From Anaerolineaceae bacterium (GTDB lineage Bacteria; Chloroflexota; Anaerolineae; Aggregatilineales; Phototrophicaceae), in contig JACKCG010000002.1 of the NCBI GenBank assembly GCA_020634135.1, forward strand, positions 558,001 through 622,000: a stretch of DNA of 64,000 nucleotides, in the 5' to 3' direction. The notes under the pieces were generated by a model. That model did not search any database and was not told the origin of the DNA. It was given only the letters and a program-made list of their open reading frames with translations. A program made the translations under genes and the position numbers. Positions 27,679 through 37,658 of this stretch are shown here, piece by piece. Positions within the stretch are counted from its first letter, which is position 1. Each line of letters starts with the position of its first letter.

Positions 27679-29882
27679 TTACACCAGGGTGATCTGGATT
27701 TGCGCCACATCCAGCCTGTCCGCCCGCGCTCGCAGAGTGACGACTCCCGGTTGGCGTTGGGCGCGGATAAACACCGCCGCCTGTCCGCCCGGCAGGGCGA
27801 AAGGGTTCTCGCCATAGAAATCCGCTGGGCCTTCCATCTCGAAGGTGACAACCTTGCCCGAAAAGCGCAGCGTATTGTCTTCCTGGTCAACGACTTTCAC
27901 CACGACGCGGGTTGTGTCCATGCCATCAGCCGCCAGTGTGTCGGTATCTGCCTTCAAGACCAGGCGGTGTGGTTGGCAGTTGATCGGGAAACGTTGTTCA
28001 GCAGCGGGCTGACCTTTGTAATAGCCGATAATCCTCAGATTATGGAATGTCTCTCCCACTGCATTTTCATTGGCACGGTGAACGGCGCGTGGGGCAGGCC
28101 GGGGAATTGTTCAGTATCCGGCTTGTACCTCGCCCCAGTAACGCCTCACCGATGAAGACCTCAATCTCGTCACAGTTACTGAAGACCATCACCGGATCAT
28201 TTCCGCCCTGACTGCGGTCTCCCATCGTCCAGGCTGTTGCCGCCTGCATGACGATACGCTCCTCCGGCGAAATCTGGCTGCCGTAAAATATCCCGCCCAC
28301 TTAGGGAGTCGGAAAATATCCATCACCCCGTGATAGCAGATACGATCCCCGGAGCCGAACTCCTGGTGGGTGTTGTAGTCAAAGGCGCACCAGCCAATCG
28401 CCCCGGAGACTCCGCCGGTCATCGCCGCTTTAGCCTGGATGCGGGCATGGCGCAGCGCATGTTCCATCAGTCTTTCCTCTCCGTCAAACGTCTTGGTCGG
28501 GAACATATGCCCGTTAAACTCGGTAATCAGGTGTGGGGTCTGCTCTGGCTCCCGGACATCATTGGAAAAGTCGTTAAAGGTGTATACGTCTTCCAGGAAT
28601 TCGCTCTGTTGCCAGAAGCGTACCCCACCGGTCTGTCGGGTCGGGTCAAGCAAGTGCGCGAGCCGGTTGGTGGCGGTGTAGAACTCAGTGTTGTCGAACG
28701 ATTCATTGATGCGTACCCCCCACAGGATGATGCTGGGGTGGTTGCGGTCACGTTCAATCATCGCCTGGACATCGCGCAGGCTGAGCGTCTGCCAGTCCTT
28801 ATCCCCGATATGCTGCCAGCCGGGGATTTCCTCAAATACCAGCAGGCCAATTTCGTCACAGCGGTTGATGAAGTAGGGCGATTGTGGGTAATGCGAGGTG
28901 CGGACGATATTACAGCCGAGTTCGTATTTGATGGTGTCGGCGTCAAGTTCCTGTAAACGGCGGGGCGCTGCGGGGCCGATAAATGGATAAATCTGGTGGC
29001 GGTTAAGACCGCGCAATTGCACCCGTTCCCCATTCAGGTAAAAACCATCATCACGGAACTGGGCGTGCCGGAATCCGAACGGAATCGCGCCGAAATCATC
29101 TACACCGCCGTCCGGCAGTTGCAGGGTGACCCCAGGCCGTATAGCGCAGGATTCTCTGGTGACCACAACGCAATGTCGCCCAACCCATCAAGTGTCAGTG
29201 TTGCGGTGCTCATCTCACCGGGCGGCACTGTGAGTGTCAGAGTCTGCTCGGTGATCGTGGCGACTCTGCCATCAGGCTGTTGTACCCCGCTGTTAAGCAG
29301 GACCGAAATCGTTGGGCGGACAGGTGAAACGCCCTGGTTATGCAGGCGGACATCTACTTCAAGTTTGCGTGATGGCGACAGTACATCCACCGGGCGGGCG
29401 AATACATCATGGATATGGACCGGGTCAACATAGCGCAGCCACACATCGCGGTAGATGCCCCCGAACAACAGGTAGTCAATCACATGACCGTAAGGCGGGA
29501 TGTCTTTGCGCTCGGTTGAGTCGACGTGGACGGTGAGCAGATTATCGCCTGATGCGTGCAGGATGTCAGTGATGTCAAATGAGAAGGGTGTATAGCCGCC
29601 CCGGTGCTCCTCAAATGTGTGGCCGTTGACCGTGACAGTGGTGGCGATCATCGCGCCATCAAAATCCAGGTAAACCCGCCGTCCCTGCAAGGGTTCGGGC
29701 AGCGTGAAATGCTTGCGATATGTCGAGATAAACTGGTATTCGCTCTCGTCAAAGTTGTGGTGTGGAAACACTTTGTTGGTATGGGGCAGCGTCACGGATT
29801 GAAAGGCATCATCGGCGGTGGTGTCCCCTACATTATCGGCGCAGAACAACCAGTCATGGTTGAATAACAACGTTGATCGCAT
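27679..29882 (-). CDS. GH2 family glycosidase (beta-galactosidase/beta-glucuronidase-like), at least three frameshifts
   Basis: Four frame segments (breaks near 29135, 28300 and 28085) join to about 735 residues. The ATG at 29882 follows AGAGGA at 8 bases. Domain order is that of GH2: N-terminal jelly-roll sugar-binding domain (about 1-180, 'RRVYLDFDGAMIATTVTVNG', 'YGHVIDYLLFGGIYRDVWL'), immunoglobulin-like domain (about 185-280), and the TIM barrel with 'LRGLNRHQIYP', 'RTSHYPQSPYF', the acid/base Glu in 'WGVRINES' and the nucleophile Glu in 'HLITEFNGH'. A C-terminal Ig-like part ends 'DVAQIQITLV'. No signal peptide, so it acts on imported oligosaccharides. Galactosidase versus glucuronidase specificity cannot be decided by eye. 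Confidence 0.85.
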
Positions 29883-29931
29883 GGGAATATCCTCTTGTTG
29901 GATGAGGTCAGGATTGAGTGATTTTCGCAAC

Positions 29932-29962
29932 AAAAAAATCCGGCTGAATGTGCCGGATTATA
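29932..29962 (-). promoter_or_regulatory. Promoter embedded in an intrinsic terminator, upstream of the GH2 gene
   Basis: Same design as before asnS: TATGCTATAAT running into AATCCGGC / GCCGGATT arms (29937-29959) and a T7 run. It would end the upstream transcript of the small gene at 29990-30376 and start the GH2 transcript. Confidence 0.6.
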
Positions 29963-29989
29963 GCATATTGTCTGCTGATTTTAGTGGGT

Positions 29990-30376
29990 TTAGCCTGTCG
30001 TAACCTGGCGGCTGCTAAGTTGCAGACGAGCAGATTCGAGCGCATCTTCCAGGTTATCAAATACGGGAGTTGACTGTCTCTGCCGCTGGCTCAGGAGGTC
30101 ACGCAGCAGGCGGGTGTAATGGCTCTTACCCACCAGAATCGTGGATGGTGTGTGTATATCGGCCCAGTATTCACGCCAGGCTTTGGCGATTGCCAGTGTA
30201 TCTGCGAAGGCCGCGTCTGATTTGCGAGTATCTACAATCAGGAAAAATTGCCCCTCAATGCCTTGCGCCAGGTCAGCGACACGCATCATATTGCGCTGTA
30301 CATATTTTGGATTAACATGCCCTTTTTCGGTAACAATCACAATCGGAAATCCCGGTAATTTTTCAACTCGAGTCAT
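29990..30376 (-). CDS. Small soluble protein, possibly SpoIIAA/STAS-like
   Basis: About 128 residues. The ATG at 30376 follows AGGGAT. Alternating strand-helix pattern: 'FPIVIVTEKGHV', 'GQFFLIVDTRKSD', 'PSTILVGKSHYTRLLRDLL', 'VFDNLEDALESARLQL'. The final 'VFDNLEDALEWL'-like segment and the overall size resemble SpoIIAA/STAS-like domains found as stand-alone proteins in this phylum, which is a pattern judgement only. No signal peptide or membrane segment. Monocistronic, with a terminator directly after the stop. Confidence 0.5.
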   Translation of the reverse strand: MTRVEKLPGFPIVIVTEKGHVNPKYVQRNMMRVADLAQGIEGQFFLIVDTRKSDAAFADTLAIAKAWREYWADIHTPSTILVGKSHYTRLLRDLLSQRQRQSTPVFDNLEDALESARLQLSSRQVTTG

Positions 30377-30546
30377 CGCCAACTATCCCTTTATTTTTCA
30401 CTAAAATACCATATTACAATTTGTTACGCGAGACCTCGAATATGAATTTTCCGTATCAAAGGTTTAATATGCGTTACAGGCTGTGCGGTTAGTCGGGATT
30501 TTGAGGAATCCGGGGTGGGGGAAAATCCGCACCCCGGACGAAATTC

Positions 30547-31781
30547 CTATGGGATGGAGAAGGTGCAGCTTCCGCTTTCGCCAGGGCGGTTCGTCCCCGG
30601 CCCGAAGTAGTCATAACCATCTGTGATCTGCGTATCCCATGTCACACGGTAGCTGATCTCGTGCTGCCCGGAAGCCAGCGGGCCAAACGGCACATACCAA
30701 TACTTGTAATAGTTGCCGTCGGCCTGCTTGCGTACCGTCGTGCCATACAACCGCCAGTTCTGGAGCAGTTCACCATCCACCCGCACTTCATAGATTACGT
30801 GGTCAAGGTGCTGCTCCATCAATTCCGACTCGGCCACATACCAGCTCCAGAACACGTCAATTGTCGCGCCGGAAAGCAGGTTGGTGGGCGCAGGCCGCCC
30901 GAATATCGGGTTGTTACAGTAGGCCAGTACGTCCACGCCCTGTTGATTCCCGCTGTTGCCTTCTCCACCTACCCCGGCTTCTGTCGTCGGAATCGGCGTG
31001 GCTGCCGGATCGGGGGTGGGAAAGGGCGAGCCACTTTCGGTGGGCAGGGCTACTACCCCCACCGGTGTGAAAGTCGGTGTGAACTGTGGCACGGCGATTC
31101 CCCCGGCCAGCGCAGTTGCCGTCTGGTTGATAGTTTCGACATTGATGACCGGCAGTTGGAATTCGGTGGCTGTCGCCGCGAGCGTCTCGCCGGGCAAAGT
31201 GGCCGTTACCACGGAACCAGGCGGGGTTGGCGTAACTGTTCCGCCACCGAATAGCGCAGTCGGCAGCGCGGTGCCGAGTGCCATCGCGGTTAAGTCCGGC
31301 GACGGTGTGGCAGTGGGGATGTCAGTCGGGCGGGGATTCCAACGTACCAGACTGGCAGAAATCCATCCCTCGCGCCCATCTTCCATCTTGATATTGAGCC
31401 AGCGCCCGTCTGGGTTTTCGGCCAGGATTTCAACACCAGTGCCGGGGACAAGCGCCGTCATCGCCCGGAAGGTCACACCCGGCCCTTCACGCACATTGAC
31501 AGTCTCCAGTGAGGCGACAATACCCGTTACTGGCGGCGTTGCCGAGGGCGTGGGTGTGTTCGAGGGCGTGGGTGTCACCGGCGTATCGGACGGTGTAAAA
31601 GTGAAGGTGGGTAGCGAGTCCGCGTTGGTACCGGGGTCGCCGTGAATCGTGGAGTTTTACTCACTGGCGGCGCCAGGGTGGATGTTGGCAGCGAAACCGC
31701 CTCGCCACTTTCTCCGGCAGTACAGGCGGCTGCGCCCAGCAAAATGACCATACACAGCAAACACAGTTTTTTCACAGGCAT
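30547..31781 (-). CDS. Lipoprotein with SH3 domain and Thr/Pro-rich linkers, frameshifted
   Basis: One frame change near 31630 joins two parts into about 411 residues. Starts MPVKKLCLLCMVILL with a lipobox 'LGAAAC' (Cys near residue 20), so it should be lipid-anchored outside the membrane. A Thr/Pro linker leads to a bacterial SH3 domain (about 95-160, 'ETVNVREGPGVTFRAMTALVPG', split here as 'VNVREGPG' and 'GREGWISASLV'). A second long low-complexity linker follows. The C-terminal 120 residues are a separate beta-rich domain with two Cys ('LAYCNNPIF', 'SGSCTFSIP') that may form a disulfide. Function unknown; the layout is that of a wall-associated surface protein. Divergent from the sortase gene. 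Confidence 0.7.
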
Positions 31782-31909
31782 GATTCGATTTCTATTGTTG
31801 ACAACTTGATTACCTACCCACACAATGTATCAGTAAAATGCCCGCCGCGCAAAGGGAATCACGGCCTATTGCCCTGTGGATGGGGTAATATCTCTATCCA
31901 GCGATAATC

Positions 31910-32659
31910 ATGCTTAACAGATTTTCATTTCCAGAAGTGCAAAGTTACGTTATAGTTACATCACCTAGTCTGTGGTTAAAGAAGGTCTATGTCTCACCGC
32001 CGTCTGCCGATTTACAAGCGTCGGAGCGCTTTTCCACCCTGCTCCAGGTGATTTTTCTAGGCGTCATATTCGGTGTTGGATTCCTCATCTTTGACCGCTG
32101 GCGCAGTGGTCTGGATGGCACGGTCTTGCTGCCCAGCACCGCTGTCCCATTGACTGTAATCGAAACACTTCAGCCAGTCACGCGCAATGTTCCCCCTGCG
32201 GGCGCTGTGAATTCTCCCGTGATTTCGACCCTGTCCCCGCCCACGACCTTGCTGCTGCCCACCGTTGGCGTCAATATGCCGATCATTCAGGTATATCTCT
32301 CCGGCTCGAGCTGGGATATTTCACATCTGGGTCAGAATGTCGGGCATCTGGAAGGCACGGCCTGGTTTGATAAACCGGGGAATGTGGCGCTTTCCGGGCA
32401 TGTCGAACTGTCAGATGGTCGTGCCGGAGTTTTCTCCAGGCTGGGTCAGATGAATGCGGGCGATCCGATTTTCGTCAATTATGACGGCCAGCAGTTGGAG
32501 TACACTGTCACCGAAGTACGCACTGTCGCGCCGGGTGATATCAGCGTGCTGTATCCGACATCAGACTCGCGTTTGACGCTTATCACGTGCAGCAGCTATG
32601 ATTTCTTACAGGATGCGTATCAGGAACGGATTGTGGTTATTGCGGAGCGGGCTGTATAA
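31910..32659 (+). CDS. Sortase family transpeptidase
   Basis: About 249 residues from the ATG at 31910. One membrane helix near 'VIFLGVIFGVGFLIF' anchors an external sortase domain. The catalytic residues are His in 'ALSGHVEL', Cys in 'TLITCSSYD' and Arg in 'YQERIVVIAE'. 'LITC' and the short size fit class D/E-like sortases, which attach surface proteins or pilins. The N-terminus is doubtful. ATG at 31989, with AAGAAGG before it, would give the basic tail 'MSHRRLPIYKRRSAF' if one T is missing from the TTTT run near 32034; that is a better cytoplasmic tail than the one in the annotated frame. No LPXTG-type substrate was seen in the window. Confidence 0.8.
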   Translation: MLNRFSFPEVQSYVIVTSPSLWLKKVYVSPPSADLQASERFSTLLQVIFLGVIFGVGFLIFDRWRSGLDGTVLLPSTAVPLTVIETLQPVTRNVPPAGAVNSPVISTLSPPTTLLLPTVGVNMPIIQVYLSGSSWDISHLGQNVGHLEGTAWFDKPGNVALSGHVELSDGRAGVFSRLGQMNAGDPIFVNYDGQQLEYTVTEVRTVAPGDISVLYPTSDSRLTLITCSSYDFLQDAYQERIVVIAERAV

Positions 32660-32665
32660 CAGACG

Positions 32666-33331
32666 ATGACTGGGTGGGTGCAAAACACAGGGTGGAAGTT
32701 GTGGTATGTTCACGCGCCGGTTGTGGTGAGTGTTCAGGCGACCCCGGCAGTATGCTTGCTCACCTTGAGCCGTGCTGCCCGTCCGAACCAGCACCGGCTG
32801 CACCTGCGTAATCTGTTTACCGAAGGGCGGCGCTATTATTTCCACCCGCAGCCTGACGGCTTCCGGTTGATGTGCAACAGTGCGATTCCCTGGAACCGAC
32901 ATGCGCGCACGGCGCTGGCAGCGGTGGTGGATGCTCGTTTCTCTCTGGCGGGAGACAATGTGACAACGGTACAGCTTCGGGCGCGTTGGCGTATATTCTA
33001 CCTGCTGGAAGTGTTCTTCTGATCCCGTTTTTTATCATGTCAATTCTGGTATTTACGCCCTGGCCGCCCTGGCTTATCACTGTCTTGGCTGTTATTTTGC
33101 TGGGGTTGTCGTGGGTATGGCATCGGCTGACAGCGGTACTGCAAGCGGCTGATATGATGTATTTTGTACAGCGGGCATTGGAAGACCTGCCCGCCGCTAA
33201 TATGGCGCTGCTCCCACCGCCCGGCCCCGATGTTGTCACGCCCGACTCAGCATTCCGGGAAGCCTGGGACGCCTTTTACCGCCAGCAGACAGAAGATGAC
33301 GTGGATTCAAAAAAAATCAGGCCACCCCTGA
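32666..33331 (+). CDS. Membrane protein of unknown function downstream of the sortase, frameshifted
   Basis: Starts 6 bases after the sortase stop. The frame carries a soluble part of about 115 residues ('HRLHLRNLFTEGRRYYFHP'), changes near 33017, then has a membrane hairpin ('LIPFFIMSILVFTPWPPWLI' and 'VLAVILLGLSWVWHRL') and a C-terminal tail 'FREAWDAFYRQQTEDD'. The end is uncertain: an indel in the A8 run at 33309-33316 would give a stop at 33331. Without it the frame runs antisense into the transporter gene. Close spacing suggests an operon with the sortase. Family not recognised. Confidence 0.45.
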
Positions 33332-33351
33332 TAACTTCCTGGGGCAGCCTG
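33309..33351 (-). terminator. Rho-independent terminator of the iron-transporter operon
   Basis: Leftward reading gives CAGGCTGCCCC / GGGGTGGCCTG (two mismatches) with a 12-base loop and a T8 run, beginning 2 bases after the fbpC stop. Confidence 0.75.
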
Positions 33352-33353
33352 GG

Positions 33354-34459
33354 TCACTCATGCTTGGGGAGCAAATGTACCGCCTCAGGGATCAGGTCAA
33401 TGCCCACCGTTTCGCCTTCTCTGAAGATGTGGCTGGCACGCGGGTCGTTTTCGACCACAGTCAAGATGCCCTGGCCTACCCGGACACGGTATTCGATTTC
33501 AGAACCCAGATACATCGCCTGTTCCACTAATGCCGGTTGCAATTGTGGGTCAACCCGGAGTTTCAGGGCTTCGGGGCGCAGCACCGCGACCAGAGTGTCG
33601 CCGGTTTTAGGGCTTTCCCGCCACAGAAATCGTCATTGTCTGGCCGAGCAAAGTCACCGTTGCCTGGTCATCCATCACGGCCTCTGCGCGAGCTTCCAGG
33701 AAGTTCGCACGCCCGATGAAGTCAGCGACAAAGCGCGAAACCGGACGGCGGTAAATTTCATCAGGTGTTCCTATCTGCTCGATCCGTCCCTGATTCATCA
33801 CCACAATCCGGTCGGAGAGCGCCATCGCCTCAACCTGATCGTGGGTGACATAGACGCTGGTGATGCTCAGGCGGCGCTGTAAACCATGTATTTCGCTGCG
33901 CATTTGTACCCGCAATTTGGCGTCCAGATTGGAAAGCGGTTCGTCGAATAACAGTACGCGCGGCTCCATCACCAGGAAGCGTGCCAGCGCAACTCGCTGC
34001 TGCTGCCCGCCGGAAAGTTCATTCGGGCGGCGTGCGCCCAGGTCTTGCAGCCCCATCAAATCCAGTATATTTGCGACTTTCTCTTTGATTTCAGAACGAG
34101 ACAGTTTTCGGATGTGTAATCCATAGGCGATATTATCGAACACGGTCATGTGGGGAACAGGGCATAGCTCTGGAATACCATCGCCATATCGCGTTTATTG
34201 GGTGGCTGGTTTGTGATGTCTTTGCCATCAAGCAGAATATGGCCGGAGGAAGGCATCTCAAACCCGGCGACTAAGCGCAGCGTGGTGGTTTTGCCGCAGC
34301 CGGAGATGGCCCTAACAGGGTCAGAAACTCCCCCTGCTGGATAGTCAGCGAAACGGCGTTTACAGCGGTGACTTCGCCTCCGCCGCCCCGCGCCGGGAAT
34401 ACTTTCGAGATTTTTTCTAACCATAAACTGCCGGAGGTAGCCTTGTTTGCAGCGGCCAT
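33354..34459 (-). CDS. fbpC: Ferric-iron-type ABC transporter ATP-binding protein, three frameshifts
   Basis: Frame changes near 34310, 34155 and 33610 are bridged to give about 367 residues, the size of FbpC/PotA-type ATPases. Walker A is visible across the first break ('[15 protein letters not shown]'), then the Q-loop '[11 protein letters not shown]', the signature '[16 protein letters not shown]', Walker B '[17 protein letters not shown]' and the switch His '[13 protein letters not shown]'. The C-terminal TOBE-like region starts near '[12 protein letters not shown]' and ends in '[12 protein letters not shown]'. It powers uptake at the inner face of the membrane. The start ATG is one base before the permease stop, so translation is coupled. 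Fe(III) is the best guess from the neighbouring permease and binding protein. Confidence 0.85.
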
Positions 34460-34460
34460 G

Positions 34461-36238
34461 TTATGCGCCTCCTTCAAGCGTGCGTTCTGCGCCGGTTGTT
34501 GAACCAACCGTTAAGTACAAAATACCGATGGCAACCAGGACAATCAAAATCAAAATCACACAATAGGCGAACGCATTGCCAAAGCGCCCGTTTTCCACTT
34601 CGTTGAGAATCTGAGCTGTCATGATCTTCGTTTGCGGCGTTGTCAGAAATACAATCGCTGAAATCGTCGTCATCGAACGAGCAAAGGCGTAGATCAGGCC
34701 AGAAAGAAAGGCCGGACGGATCAGCGGTAGTGTGATTTTCCGAAAGGTCAGCGCATTATCTGCCCCCAGGCTTATTGAGGCTTCTTCAATGGCCGGGTCA
34801 ATCTGGGAGAGTGCCGCCACGCCAGAGCGCAGCGCTGCCGGGACACTGCGGACTATATAGACAATCACAATCGCCATCGCACCGCCAAATATGGCCCTGC
34901 CGCCGGTGAGTTTGGGTATTAAAGTAATCACCGGGGCGTTTTCACCACCGAATGGCAGCACGAATTGAATGTCGTTGTTGAAGACCAGCAGATAGCCAAT
35001 GCCCAGGATAGTACCGGGGACAGCAATGCCAAGCATTGTGGAAAAATCCAGCAGTCCGCGCCCCAGGAAGGCTTTGCGCACGACCAGGAAGGCGATAATC
35101 ATTCCCAGGATACCGGCCAGTGGGGTAGAAATAACGAAAGCAGGGTGGTATCCGTCATGGCCTCGGAGCCATAACCGTTGATAACAAAATCGAAGTGATC
35201 AATCGTGAATTCGTTATTGACACCTAATACTTTGACAATTGAACCGACAAAAATAACGGCATACAGGATAACGATGAGCAGGCAGATTGCCAGCACCAGC
35301 GCTACAGCGGCCAGCGCACCAGGGGATGGGTGATCTGTTGTGGCGTGCCGGTGGGTTTGCCAGTGACAGAGACAACCGATTGCCGGTTGACCCAATAGCG
35401 TTGGATGATGAACACCGTCAGCGATGGCACCAGCAGAACCACCGACAGCACACGGCAGCATCGGTATCATACAGGCCGATAATCGTGACATAAAGACGGG
35501 TCGCCAGTACCTCAAAATTGCCGCCCAACACAAGCGGGTTGCCCAGGTCTGCGATGGCTTCCACAAACAGCAGCAGAGAAAGAACCCAGAATCCCCGGCA
35601 GCAGCATCGGAATCGTGACCGTGCGGAAGGTGCGCGCCATTTACTGGCCCCCAGGTTGGTAGCGGCTTCTTCCATCGCCGGGTCCAGCGCCAGCATCATC
35701 CCTTTCAGGTTCAGGTAGGCGATGGTAAACAGGGACAGCGCCAACACCATTGTCAGCCCATCGAGTCCGTAGATGTCGTTACAGGAACGGCCTTGCCCCC
35801 AGAAGCAGCGAACACCAAAGACACCTTTGGTAATCATGCCGTTGCGCCCGAACATCAGAATCGCGGCGCTTGCCAGGGCAAAAGGCGGCGAAGATGATGG
35901 GCACGAGTGCGACCAGGTGCATGAAACGTTTGAAAGGCGCTTTCACTTTGACCTGGACATAAGCGAACAGGAATCCCAGCCCCGTGCCGATGATGCCAAC
36001 AGTCAGCCCCAACACAATCGTATTGGTGATAATGGTCTGATAGATAGGATTCTGGATGTAGTTCTGAAAAAGCGGCAGCCCTTCCGTCGAAAATCCGGTA
36101 CTCACCATCGCGAGAATTGGCAGGATTACTGCAATAAAACACGAACAGTGACACAGCGATCAGGGCGACTGCCAGTACTGGGTCCTGAAAAATCTGCCGG
36201 AATTGGCGGATTGGGCGGCTGCGGATGATTGCGGCCAC
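34461..36238 (-). CDS. fbpB: Ferric-iron-type ABC transporter permease (fused two-half type), about seven frameshifts
   Basis: Seven frame changes (near 36138, 35880, 35642, 35580, 35445, 35320 and 35130) must be bridged to read one protein of about 590 residues. GTG at 36238 follows AGGAGG at 8 bases. The protein has two homologous permease halves, each with six or so membrane helices and an EAA loop: 'PAMEEAATNLGASKW' in the first and 'PAIEEASISLGADNALTF' in the second. That duplication is typical of FbpB/AfuB/SfuB iron permeases. It lies between the binding protein and the ATPase in the usual order. The density of frame changes, all at short runs, is far above that of the genes to the right and points to sequence error rather than decay. 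Confidence 0.8.
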
Positions 36239-36264
36239 GAATGCCACCTCCTGATAATAAAATC

Positions 36265-36302
36265 GCGCCCTCGCACCAATGTCACTGCCCTGGCGAGGGC
36301 GC
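36265..36302 (-). terminator. Intercistronic hairpin between fbpA and fbpB
   Basis: Perfect 10-base arms GCGCCCTCGC / GCGAGGGCGC with an 18-base loop, followed leftward by GATTTTATTATC and then the fbpB ribosome site. Likely a partial terminator or 3' stabiliser that lets the binding protein be made in excess. Confidence 0.7.
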
Positions 36303-36334
36303 ATAGCGAGTTCAGAATGAAGCGACCCGTCAAC

Positions 36335-37454
36335 TTATTCAGTGGGTGCTGGGGCAACTTCCAGGTCAAACCGTTCGGCTATGGGGGTACGGTTCAGCGC
36401 CTGCCGCGACAAAGTTATAGTTAACCAGGTTTACATCGCTTAGATTGACTGACAGATCGGAAACAGGCGAATCAGGGTTCGTGGGTAGCTGAAGTGAGTT
36501 GACCGTCAGTGCGGTGGCCTGCGCTTCAGGAGTCAGCGCCCAGTCGTACCACATCTGCGCGGCTTCGGGTTCCGGCGCACCCTTGATGATTGCCATACCA
36601 CCGATTTCATAGCCGGTGCCTTCTTCGGGGAAGGAGGTCACCAGTACACCTTCAAAGCCCTCGACCTGGAGCTTCACGCAGTCATGCGAGAAGATGATGG
36701 CGACGGCGATTTCACCGTTACCGGCCATCGTGCCGGGGGCTGAACCGGACTTGGTGTATTGGAGGATGTTGTTGTTCAACTGGGCGAAATAACCGAAAGC
36801 ATTGTCAACGGCTTGCTGCGTGGGTGTACCGGTTTCATCATAGCCTTCGCCAGTGCCTTCTACGGTTTCACCTTCAGCGGGTTTACCATCGGGGTATTCC
36901 AGCTTGTCAGCTTCGAGTGTTACGACTGTCCAGAAGGCAGTGAATGCTGTGCCAGAGGTCGCTGGGTGCGCCATCGCCACATTGGCTTCCAGTGCCGGGT
37001 TGAGTAAATCTGCCATGAAGCTGGCACATCCACGCCCAGTTCTGCCAGGATTTCATTATTGGAGCAGAAGCCCAGCGCGCCAACGTAAACGCCCGTCCAG
37101 TAATTATCCGGGTCTTTCAGGTCAGCGGGGATAGCTGCGGCAGTGGGGGATTCATACTGTTCCAGCAAACCTTCATCCTTGGCAGCGATGAAAGCATCCG
37201 CCGGGCCACCCCACCATACCTGAAAATTCAGGGTTATCCGCTGTGGCACGAATACGCGCCAACGATTCGCCGGAGGACATCCGTACGTACGAAGTCTGGA
37301 TTCCAGTCTTTTCCTGGAAAGCCTGCGTCATGGCGACACACCAGTCTTCCTGGGGCGTGCAGAGCACGGTCAAAGTGTCCTGGGCGAACACCGGGGCTGC
37401 TACTGCTAACAGAACCAGCAGCATAGCAAGTAGGAATAATATTTTCTTGTTCAT
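36335..37454 (-). CDS. fbpA: Ferric-iron-type ABC transporter substrate-binding protein, three frameshifts
   Basis: Bridging breaks near 37225, 37020 and 36387 (a GGGGG run) gives about 372 residues ending in 'LEVAPAPTE'. Signal peptide MNKKILFLLAMLLVLL... ends in VFAQD. The mature protein opens 'TLTVLCTPQEDWC' and contains 'NFQVWWGGPADAFIAAKDEG', 'YWTGVYVGALGFCSN', 'VAMAHPATSGTAFTAFW' and 'GYEIGGMAIIKGAPEPEAAQ', matching the FbpA/AfuA type-2 periplasmic-binding fold of iron or spermidine-like uptake systems. First gene of the operon, with a near-consensus promoter and a palindrome in its leader. In this monoderm-like setting a lipid anchor would be expected, but no lipobox is visible. Confidence 0.85.
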
Positions 37455-37494
37455 AATTTAATACATCCTTGAACTATTCTTAAGTTATCACAAA

Positions 37495-37528
37495 GTACAA
37501 TGAAAGATTATTTTCTTGTTCATTGTAC
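37495..37528 (-). promoter_or_regulatory. Palindrome in the fbpA leader
   Basis: GTACAATGA and TCATTGTAC are perfect 9-base arms 16 bases apart, starting just after the predicted transcription start. Either a repressor operator for iron control or a leader hairpin. Inside it, ATGAACAAGAAAATA repeats the first 15 bases of fbpA itself. Confidence 0.5.
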
Positions 37529-37538
37529 GATTGCCGTT

Positions 37539-37566
37539 ATTATAGACCAGATTAGATCGATCTCAA
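37539..37566 (-). promoter_or_regulatory. Sigma-70-type promoter of the fbp operon
   Basis: TTGAGA, 16-base spacer, TATAAT reading leftward, about 85 bases before the fbpA start. Confidence 0.75.
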
Positions 37567-37590
37567 CAAATTTTCTCATTGTAAAAATGC

Positions 37591-37617
37591 AACAAGGGGC
37601 GTAAGAAGCCCCTTGTT
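37591..37617 (-). terminator. Terminator after phosphofructokinase
   Basis: Perfect 10-base arms AACAAGGGGC / GCCCCTTGTT with a 7-base loop; leftward it is followed by GCATTTTTAC, rightward by TTTTTG. It separates the kinase gene from the fbp promoter. Confidence 0.75.
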
Positions 37618-37658
37618 TTTGTAGGATGTCCGGCTTTTTTCTTGTCTAACTACTCTGA

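Noticed and set aside
32872..33882. 336-codon plus-strand frame as one gene
   Set aside because: Only the part to about 33315 reads as protein; the rest is antisense to fbpC and passes through its terminator.
34461..36238. fbpB as a decayed pseudogene
   Set aside because: Protein similarity is complete between breaks, no internal in-frame stops or deletions were seen, and breaks lie in short runs; error is more likely.
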